From Megachile rotundata (lineage: Eukaryota; Arthropoda; Insecta; Hymenoptera; Megachilidae), in contig NC_134993.1 of the NCBI RefSeq assembly GCF_050947335.1, positions 1,178,001 through 1,242,000 of the forward strand: a DNA stretch of 64,000 nt. The letters run 5' to 3'. This document shows, piece after piece, positions 51,101 to 63,201 of this stretch. Under the pieces are notes generated by a model. The model was given only the letters and a program-made list of their open reading frames with translations. It did no database searches and had not been told where the DNA came from. Positions within the stretch are counted from its first letter, which is position 1; every line of letters starts with the position of its first letter. A program made the position numbers and the translations under genes.

Positions 51101-54100
51101 CGATCACACAATCACAGTCACACAATCACAATCACACAATCACAATCACAATCACGATCACACAGTCACGATCACACAATCAGAGTCACACAATCACAAT
51201 CACACAACCACAATCACACAATCACACAGTCACAATCCCACAATCACGATCACACAATCACGACCACACAGTCACGATCACACAATCACAATCACACAGT
51301 CACGATCACACAATCACAATCATACAATCACAATCACACAATCACATTAACACAATCAGACAATCACACAGTCACACAATCACGATCACACAATCACGAT
51401 CACACAATCACGATCACACAATCACGATCACACAATCACGATCACACAATCACGATCACACAATCACGATCACACAATCACGATCACACAATCACAATCA
51501 CACAATCACAATCACACAATCACAATCACACAATCAAAATCACACAATCACAATCACACAATAAAGGTCACACAATGACGATCACACAATCACCATCACA
51601 CAATCTCGACCACACAATCACGATCACACAATCACGATCACACAATCACGTTCACACAATCGCAAACACACAGTCGCGATCACTCGATCACGATCACACA
51701 ATCACGATCACTCAATCACAATCACACAATCACAAACACACAGTCGCGATCACACGATCACGATCACACGATCACGATCACACAATCACAATCATACAAT
51801 CGTTATCACACAATCACGATCACACAATCACGATCACACAATCACAATCACACAATCACAATCACACAATCAAGGTCACACAATGACGATCACACAATCA
51901 CCATCACACAATCACGATCACACAATCACAATCACACAATCACGATCACACAATCACGATCACACAATCACGATCACACAATCACAATCACACAATCAAG
52001 GTCACACAATGACGATCACACCATCACCATCACACAATCACGACCACACAATCACGATCACACAATCACAAACACACAATCACAATCTCACAATCACAAT
52101 CACACAATCACAATCACACAATCACAATCACACAATCACGCTGTCACAATCCCACAATCACGATCACACAATCACGATCACACAGTCACGATCACACGAT
52201 CACGATCACACAAAAACAATGACACAATCACAATCACACAATCACGAGCACAGAATCACGATCACACAATCACCATCACACAATCACGATCACACAATCA
52301 CGATCACACAATCACGATCACACTATCACGATCACACAATCACAGTCACACAATCACAATCACACAATCACAATCACAATCACGATCACACAGTCACGAT
52401 CACACAATCAGAGTCACACAATCACAATCACACAACCACAATCACAGAATCACACAGTCACAATCCCACAATCACGATCACACAATCACGACCACACAGT
52501 CACGATCACACAATCACAATCACACAATCACAATTACACAATCACAATCACACAATCACAATCACACAATCACAATCACACAATCACAATAACACAATCA
52601 GACAATCACACAGTCACACAATCACGATCACACAATCACGATGACACAATCACGATCACACAATCACGATCACACAATCACGATCACACAGTCACGATCA
52701 CACAATCACGATCACACAGTCGCGATCACACAATCACGATGACACAATCACGATCACACAATCACAATCACACAATCACAATCACACAATCAAAATCACA
52801 CAATCACAATCACACAATCAAGGTCACACAATGACGATCACACAATCACCATCACACAATCACGATCACACAATCACAATCACACAATCACGATCACACA
52901 ATCACGATCACTCAATCACAATCACACAACCGCAAACACACAGTCGCGATCACACGATCACGATCACAGGATCACGATCACAGGATCACGATCACACGAT
53001 CACGATCACACAATCACAATCACACAATCAACGCCACACAATGACGATCACACAATCACCATCACACAATCTCGACCACACAATCACGATCACACAATCA
53101 CGATCACACAATCGCGTTCACACAATCAACGCCACACAATGACGATCACACAATCACCATCACACAATCACAATCACACAATCACGATCACACAATCACA
53201 ATCAGGCAGTCACACAGTCACAATCCCACAATCAGGATCACACAATCACGATCGCACAGTCACGATCACACGATCACGATCACACAATTACAATCACACA
53301 ATCACAATCACACAATCACAATCACACAATCACGATCACACAATCACCATCACACACTCACCATCACACAATCACGATCACACAATCACGATCACACAAT
53401 CACGATCACACTATCACGATCACACAATCACAGTCACACAATTACAATCACACAATCACAATCACACAATCACAATCACACAATCACGATCACACAATCA
53501 CCATCACACACTCACCATCACACAATCACGATCACACAATCACGATCACACAATCACGATCACACTATCACGATCACACAATCACAGTCACACAATCACA
53601 ATCACACAATCACAATCACAATCACGATCACACAATCACCATCACACAATCACCATCACACAATCACGATCACACAATCACGATCACACAATCACGATCA
53701 GACTATCACGATCACACAATCACAGTCACACAATCACAATCACACAATCACAATCACAATCACGATCACACAGTCACGACCACACGATCACGATCACACG
53801 ATCATGATCACACAATCACAATCACACAATCACGATCACACAACCACGATCACACAATCACGATCACACAATCACGATCACACAACCACGATCACACAAT
53901 CGCTATCACACAATCACGATCACACAATCACGATCACACAATCACGGTCACACAATCACGGTCACACAATCACGATCACATAATCACTATCACACAATCA
54001 CACAATCACACAATCACACAATCACAATCACACAATCACACAGTCACAATCCCACAATCACGATCACACAATCACAATCACACAATCACAATCACACAAT

Positions 54101-55340
54101 CACGATCACACAATCACAATCACGCAGTCACACAGTCCCAATCCCACAATCACGATCACACAATCACGATCGCACAGTCACGATCACACGATCACGATCA
54201 CACAATTACAATCACACAATCACAATCACACAATCACAATCACACAATCACGATCACACAATCACCATCACACACTCACCATCAGACAATCACGATCACA
54301 CAATCACGATCACACAGTCACGATCACACGATCACGATCACACGATCACGATCACACAATCACGATCACACAATCACGATCACACAATCGCTATCACACA
54401 ATCACAATCACACAATCACGATCACACAATCACCATCACACAATCACCATCACACAATCACGATCACACAATCACGATCACACAATCACGATCAGACTAT
54501 CACGATCACACAATCACAGTCACACAATCACAATCACACAATCACAATCACAATCACGATCACACAGTCACGACCACACGATCACGATCACACGATCATG
54601 ATCACACAATCACAATCACACAATCACGATCACACAATCACGATCACACAATCACGATCACACAACCACGATCACACAATCGCTGTCACACAATCGCTAT
54701 CACACAATCACGATCACACAATCACGATCACACAATCACGGTCACACAATCACAATAACACAATCAGACAATCACACAATCACACAATCACACAATCACA
54801 CAATCACGATCAGACTATCACGATCACACAACCACGATCACACAATCACGATCACACAATCACGATCACACTATCACGATCAATCACAGTCACACAATCA
54901 CAATCATACAATCACAATCACACAATCACAATCTCACAATCACAATCACACAATCACAATCACACAATCACAATCACGCAATCACAATCACACAATCACA
55001 ATCACACAATCACAATCACACAACCACAATCACACAAGCACAATCCCACAATCACAATCCCACAATCACAATCCCACAATCACAATCCAACAATCACAAT
55101 CCCACAATCACAATCCCACAATCACACAATCACACAGTCACAATCCCACAATCACGATCACACAATCACGATCACACAATCACAATCACACAATCACACT
55201 GTCATAATCCCACAATCACGATCACACAATCACGATCACACGATAACGATCACACAATAACAATCACGCAATCACAATCACACAATCACGAGCACACAAT
55301 CACGATCACACAATCACCATCACACAATCACGATCACACA
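50980..55340 (+). repeat. Large segmental block I, copy 2
   Basis: This is the partner of 38621-43010. Its first part overlaps the end of block G copy 2, so the G and I lineages are continuous here. Copy-specific bases include caatcaggcag near 53202 (copy 1 has cacgcag), aatcaggatc near 53232, cacagtcccaatc near 54134 and gataacgatc near 55240. It directly abuts the purified array that follows. Confidence 0.85.
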
Positions 55341-55501
55341 ATCACGATCACACAATCACAATCACACAATCACGATCACACAATCACTATCACACAATCA
55401 CAATCACACAATCACGACCACACAATCACGATCACACAATCACGATCACACAATCACGTTCACACAATCACAAACACACAGTCGCGATCACTCGATCACG
55501 G
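54598..55501 (+). repeat. Left flank of the long purified run, copy 1
   Basis: This string recurs at 60600-61475 (offsets 6002 to 5974, a loss of two 14-bp units). It ends with the landmark cacagtcgcgatcactcgatcacggtc immediately before a G-poor run; cacgagcac lies at 55287 here and at 61261 in the second copy. A related string without the purified run is at 42254-43010. Confidence 0.87.
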
Positions 55502-58500
55502 TCACACAATCACAATCACACAATCACAATCACACAATCACAATCACACAATCACAATCACACAATCACAATCACACAATCACAATCACACAATCACAAT
55601 CACACAATCACAATGACACAATCACAATCACACAATCACAATCACACAATCACAATCACACAATCACAATCACACAATCACAATCACACAATCACAATCA
55701 CACAATCACAATCACAATCACACAATCACAATCACACAATCACAATCACACAATCACACAATCACAATCACACAATCACAATCACACAATCACAATCACA
55801 CAATCACAATCACACAATCACAATCACACAATCACAATCACACAATCACAATCACACAATCACAATCACACAATCACAATCACACAATCACAATCACACA
55901 ATCACAATCACACAATCACAATCACACAATCACAATCACACAATCACACAATCACAATCACACAATCACAATCACACAATCACAATCACACAATCACAAT
56001 CACACAATCACAATCACACAATCACAATCACACAATCACAATCACACAATCACAATCACACAATCACAATCACACAATCACAATCACACAATCACAATCA
56101 CACAATCACAATCACACAATCACAATCACACAATCACAATCACACAATCACAATCACACAATCACAATCACACAATCACAATCACACAATCACAATCACA
56201 CAATCACAATCACACAATCACAATCACACAATCACAATCACACAATCACAATCACACAATCACAATCACACAATCACAATCACACAATCACAATCACACA
56301 ATCACAATCACACAATCACAATCACACAATCACAATCACACAATCACAATCACACAATCACAATCACACAATCACAATCACACAATCACAATCACACAAT
56401 CACAATCACACAATCACAATCACACAATCACAATCACACAATCACAATCACACAATCACAATCACACAATCACAATCACACAATCACAATCACACAATCA
56501 CAATCACACAATCACAATCACACAATCACAATCACACAATCACAATCACACAATCACAATCACACAATCACAATCACACAATCACAATCACACAATCACA
56601 ATCACACAATCACAATCACACAATCACAATCACACAATCACAATCACACAATCACAATCACACAATCACAATCACACAATCACAATCACACAATCACAAT
56701 CACACAATCACAATCACACAATCACAATCACACAATCACAATCACACAATCACAATCACACAATCACAATCACACAATCACAATCACACAATCACAATCA
56801 CACAATCACAATCACACAATCACAATCACACAATCACAATCACACAATCACAATCACACAATCACAATCACACAATCACAATCACACAATCACAATCACA
56901 CAATCACAATCACACAATCACAATCACACAATCACAATCACACAATCACAATCACACAATCACAATCACACAATCACAATCACACAATCACAATCACACA
57001 ATCACAATCACACAATCACAATCACACAATCACAATCACACAATCACAATCACACAATCACAATCACACAATCACAATCACACAATCACAATCACACAAT
57101 CACAATCACACAATCACAATCACACAATCACAATCACACAATCACAATCACACAATCACAATCACACAATCACAATCACACAATCACAATCACACAATCA
57201 CAATCACACAATCACAATCACACAATCACAATCACACAATCACAATCACACAATCACAATCACACAATCACAATCACACAATCACAATCACACAATCACA
57301 ATCACACAATCACAATCACACAATCACAATCACACAATCACAATCACACAATCACAATCACACAATCACAATCACACAATCACAATCACACAATCACAAT
57401 CACACAATCACAATCACACAATCACAATCACACAATCACAATCACACAATCACAATCACACAATCACAATCACACAATCACAATCACACAATCACAATCA
57501 CACAATCACAATCACACAATCACAATCACACAATCACAATCACACAATCACAATCACACAATCACAATCACACAATCACAATCACACAATCACAATCACA
57601 CAATCACAATCACACAATCACAATCACACAATCACAATCACACAATCACAATCACACAATCACAATCACACAATCACAATCACACAATCACAATCACACA
57701 ATCACAATCACACAATCACAATCACACAATCACAATCACACAATCACAATCACACAATCACAATCACACAATCACAATCACACAATCACAATCACACAAT
57801 CACAATCACACAATCACAATCACACAATCACAATCACACAATCACAATCACACAATCACAATCACACAATCACAATCACACAATCACAATCACACAATCA
57901 CAATCACACAATCACAATCACACAATCACAATCACACAATCACAATCACACAATCACAATCACACAATCACAATCACACAATCACAATCACACAATCACA
58001 ATCACACAATCACAATCACACAATCACAATCACACAATCACAATCACACAATCACAATCACACAATCACAATCACACAATCACAATCACACAATCACAAT
58101 CACACAATCACAATCACACAATCACAATCACACAATCACAATCACACAATCACAATCACACAATCACAATCACACAATCACAATCACACAATCACAATCA
58201 CACAATCACAATCACACAATCACAATCACACAATCACAATCACACAATCACAATCACACAATCACAATCACACAATCACAATCACACAATCACAATCACA
58301 CAATCACAATCACACAATCACAATCACACAATCACAATCACACAATCACAATCACACAATCACAATCACACAATCACAATCACACAATCACAATCACACA
58401 ATCACAATCACACAATCACAATCACACAATCACAATCACACAATCACAATCACACAATCACAATCACACAATCACAATCACACAATCACAATCACACAAT

Positions 58501-58643
58501 CACAATCACACAATCACAATCACACAATCACAATCACACAATCACAATCACACAATCACAATCACACAATCACAATCACACAATCACAATCACACAATCA
58601 CAATCACACAATCACAATCACACAATCACAATCACACAATCAC
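55502..58643 (+). repeat. Purified 14-bp run, about 3.1 kb, nearly perfect
   Basis: The consensus acacaatcacaatc repeats with only one G (55615, in caatgacaca). There are three phase irregularities: an extra 6-bp module near 55705 and extra 8-bp modules near 55757 and 55945. From about 55948 to 58640 the period is unbroken by eye, which is roughly 192 consecutive identical units. The run contains no GATC and no CpG. The single G creates the ATG from which a 1342-codon forward ORF would start, but that ORF is only a consequence of the stop-free repeat. Confidence 0.95.
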
Positions 58644-59450
58644 GATTACACAAACACGATCACACAATCACGATCACACAATCACGATCACACAATCACG
58701 ATCACACAATCACTATCACACAATCACACAATCACACAATCACACAATCACACAATCACAATCACACAGTCACGATCCCACAATCACGATCACACAATCA
58801 CAATCACACAATCACGATCACACTATCACAATCACAATCACAATCACAATCACAATCACAATCACACAATCACACAATCACAATCCCACAATCACAACCA
58901 CACAATCACAGTCACACAATCACAATCACACAATCACAATCACACAATCACAGTCACACAATCACAGTCACACAATCACAATCACACAATCACAATTACA
59001 CAAACACGATCACACAATCACGATCACACAATCACGATCACACAATCACTATCACACAATCACACAATCACACAATCACACAATCACAATCACACAATCA
59101 CACAATCACACAGTCACAATCCCACAATCACGATCACACAATCACAATCACACAATCACAATCACACAATCACGATCACACAATCACGATCACACAATCA
59201 CAATCACGCAGTCACACAGTCACAATCCCACAATCACGATCACACAATCACGATCGCACAGTCACGATCACACGATCACGATCACACAATCACAATCACA
59301 CAATCACAATCACACAATCACAATCACACAATCACGATCACACAATCACCATCACACACTCACCATCACACAATCACGATCACACAATCACGATCACACT
59401 ATCACGATCACACAATCACAGTCACACAATCACAATCACACAATCACAAT
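58644..59450 (+). repeat. Right flank of the purified run, copy 1
   Basis: This string recurs at 61768-62574 (offset 3124) and, from about 58990, again near 63245-64000. It starts with cacgattacacaaacacg and contains a run of 6-bp caatca modules near 58830-58860, gatcgcacag near 59252 and cacactcacc near 59355. Together with the left flank it brackets the variable-length purified run. Confidence 0.86.
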
Positions 59451-60599
59451 CACAATCACGATCACACAGTCACGATCACACGATCACGATCACACGATCA
59501 CGATCACACAATCACGATCACACAATCACGATCAGACTATCACGATCACACAATCACAGTCACACAATCACAATCACACAATCACAATCACAATCACGAT
59601 CACACAGTCACGACCACACGATCACGATCACACGATCATGATCACACAATCACAATCACACAATCACGATCACACAATCACGATCACACAATCACGATCA
59701 CACAATCACGATCACACAACAACGATCACACAATCGCTATCACACAATCGCTATTACACAATCACGATCACACAATCACGATCACACATTCACGATCACG
59801 CAGTCACACTATCACAATCACAATCACAATCACAATCACAATCACAATCACAATCACAATCACAATCACACAATCACACAACCACACAATCACAATCCCA
59901 CAATCACAATCACACAATCACAGTCACACAATCACAATCCCACAATCACAATCACACAATCACAGTCACACAATCACAATCACACAATCACACAGTCACA
60001 ATCTCACAATCACGATCACACAATCACGATCGCACAGTCACGATCACACGATCACGATCACACAATCACAATCACACAATCACAATCACACAATCACGAT
60101 CACACAATCACCATCACACAATCACCATCACACAATCACGATCACACAATTAAGGTCACACAATGACGATCACACAATCACCATCACACAATCACGACCA
60201 CTCAATCACGATCACACAATCACGATCACACAATCACGATCACACAATCACGTTCACACAATCACAAACACAGAGTCGCGATCACACGATCACGATCACA
60301 CAACCACGATCACACAATCACAATCACACAATCACGATCCCACAATCACAATCCCACAATCACAATCCCACAATCACAATCCCACAATCACACAATCACA
60401 CAGTCACAATCCCACAATCACGATCACACAATCACAATCACACAATCACGATCACACAATCACCATCACACAATCACCATCACACAATCACGATCACACA
60501 ATCACGATCACACAATCACAGTCACACAATCACAATCACACAATCACAATCACAATCACGATCACACAGTCACGACCACACGATCACGATCACACGATC
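59451..60599 (+). repeat. Mixed-unit segment with a long 6-bp-module run
   Basis: The segment starts with cgatcacacgatcacg units and a cagactatc marker near 59535. At about 59812-59868 there are roughly nine consecutive 6-bp (caatca) modules, the longest such run I noticed. A B-type start (aattaaggtcacac then ATG at 60163) and four caatccc units near 60340-60385 follow. Only array units are present. Confidence 0.78.
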
Positions 60600-61475
60600 A
60601 TGATCACACAATCACAATCACACAATCACGATCACACAATCACGATCACACAATCACGATCACACAACCACGATCACACAATCGCTATCACACAATCGCT
60701 ATCACACAATCACGATCACACAATCACGATCACACAATCACGGTCACACAATCACAATAACACAATCAGACAATCACACAATCACACAATCACACAATCA
60801 CACAATCACGATCAGACTATCACGATCACACAACCACGATCACACAATCACGATCACACTATCACGATCAATCACAGTCACACAATCACAATCATACAAT
60901 CACAATCACACAATCACAATCTCACAATCACAATCACACAATCACAATCACACAATCACAATCACGCAATCACAATCACACAATCACAATCACACAATCA
61001 CAATCACACAATCACAATCACACAAGCACAATCCCACAATCACAATCCCACAATCACAATCCCACAATCACAATCCCACAATCACAATCCCACAATCACA
61101 CAATCACACAGTCACAATCCCACAATCACGATCACACAATCACGATCACACAATCACAATCACACAATCACACTGTCATAATCCCACAATCACGATCACA
61201 CAATCACGATCACACGATCACGATCACACAATAACAATCACACAATCACAATCACACAATCACGAGCACACAATCACGATCACACAATCACCATCACACA
61301 ATCACGATCACACAATCACGATCACACAATCACAATCACACAATCACGATCACACAATCACTATCACACAATCACAATCACACAATCACGACCACACAAT
61401 CACGATCACACAATCACGATCACACAATCACGTTCACACAATCACAAACACACAGTCGCGATCACTCGATCACGG
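60600..61475 (+). repeat. Left flank of the purified run, copy 2
   Basis: This is the partner of 54598-55501. Copy-specific differences include five rather than six caatccc-type units in the run near 61030-61090, and no caatccaac variant. It ends at cacggtc (gg at 61474-61475), followed directly by the short purified run. Confidence 0.85.
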
Positions 61476-61767
61476 TCACACAATCACAATCACACAATCA
61501 CAATCACACAATCACAATCACACAATCACAATCACACAATCACAATCACACAATCACAATCACACAATCACAATCACACAATCACAATCACACAATCACA
61601 ATCACACAATCACAATCACACAATCACAATCACACAATCACAATCACACAATCACAATCACACAATCACAATCACACAATCACAATCACACAATCACAAT
61701 CACACAATCACAATCACACAATCACAATCACACAATCACAATCACACAATCACAATCACACAATCAC
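61476..61767 (+). repeat. Purified 14-bp run, 292 bp
   Basis: This stretch has no G and an unbroken 14-bp period, about 20 units. Its left and right flanks are the same as those of the 3142-bp run at 55502-58643. It is therefore the same locus-type in duplicate, with a length difference of 2850 bp. Confidence 0.93.
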
Positions 61768-62545
61768 GATTACACAAACACGATCACACAATCACGATCA
61801 CACAATCACGATCACACAATCACGATCACACAATCACTATCACACAATCACACAATCACACAATCACACAATCACACAATCACAATCACACAGTCACGAT
61901 CCCACAATCACGATCACACAATCACAATCACACAATCACGATCACACTATCACAATCACAATCACAATCACAATCACAATCACAATCACACAATCACACA
62001 ATCACAATCCCACAATCACAACCACACAATCACAGTCACACAATCACAATCACACAATCACAATCACACAATCACAGTCACACAATCACAGTCACACAAT
62101 CACAATCACACAATCACAATTACACAAACACGATCACACAATCACGATCACACAATCACGATCACACAATCACTATCACACAATCACACAATCACACAAT
62201 CACACAATCACAATCACACAATCACACAATCACACAGTCACAATCCCACAATCACGATCACACAATCACAATCACACAATCACAATCACACAATCACGAT
62301 CACACAATCACGATCACACAATCACAATCACGCAGTCACACAGTCACAATCCCACAATCACGATCACACAATCACGATCGCACAGTCACGATCACACGAT
62401 CACGATCACACAATCACAATCACACAATCACAATCACACAATCACAATCACACAATCACGATCACACAATCACCATCACACACTCACCATCACACAATCA
62501 CGATCACACAATCACGATCACACTATCACGATCACACAATCACAG
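61768..62545 (+). repeat. Right flank of the purified run, copy 2
   Basis: This segment matches 58644-59421 at offset 3124, with the same order of cacgattac, caaacacg, 6-bp-module run, gatcgcacag and cacactcacc markers. Instead of continuing into the cagtcacgatcacacg string, it enters another purified run. Confidence 0.86.
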
Positions 62546-63201
62546 TCACACAATCACAATCACACAATCACAATCACACAATCACAATCACACAATCACA
62601 ATCACACAATCACAATCACACAATCACAATCACACAATCACAATCACACAATCACAATCACACAATCACAATCACACAATCACAATCACACAATCACAAT
62701 CACACAATCACAATCACACAATCACAATCACACAATCACAATCACACAATCACAATCACACAATAACAATCACACAATCACAATCACACAATCACAATCA
62801 CACAATCACAATCACACAATCACAATCACACAATCACAATCACACAATCACAATCACACAATCACAATCACACAATCACAATCACACAATCACAATCACA
62901 CAATCACAATCACACAATCACAATCACACAATCACAATCACACAATCACAATCACACAATCACAATCACACAATCACAATCACACAATCACAATCACACA
63001 ATCACAATCACACAATCACAATCACACAATCACAATCACACAATCACAATCACACAATCACAATCACACAATCACAATCACACAATCACAATCACACAAT
63101 CACAATCACACAATCACAATCACACAATCACAATCACACAATCACAATCACACAATCACAATCACACAATCACAATCACACAATCACAATCACACAATCA
63201 C
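62546..63201 (+). repeat. Purified 14-bp run, about 656 bp
   Basis: This is a G-free run of about 47 consensus units with a single visible variant, caataacaatc at about 62761-62771. The array returns to G-bearing units at 63202. Its insertion point, directly after a cacagtcacac unit, differs from the other two purified runs, so it is a separate expansion. Confidence 0.92.

Noticed and set aside
55613..59641. 1342-codon forward ORF, and dozens of other long forward ORFs, as real proteins
   Set aside because: The consensus repeat cannot form a stop codon on the + strand in any frame. The translations are pure 14-residue cycles and overlap one another in several frames. There is no codon bias, domain or gene context. 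They are artefacts of composition.
44..60166. Translationally coupled operon (ATGA overlaps between ORFs)
   Set aside because: The 4-bp overlaps come from one repeated variant string and not from independent genes. No ribosome binding sites or distinct products accompany them.
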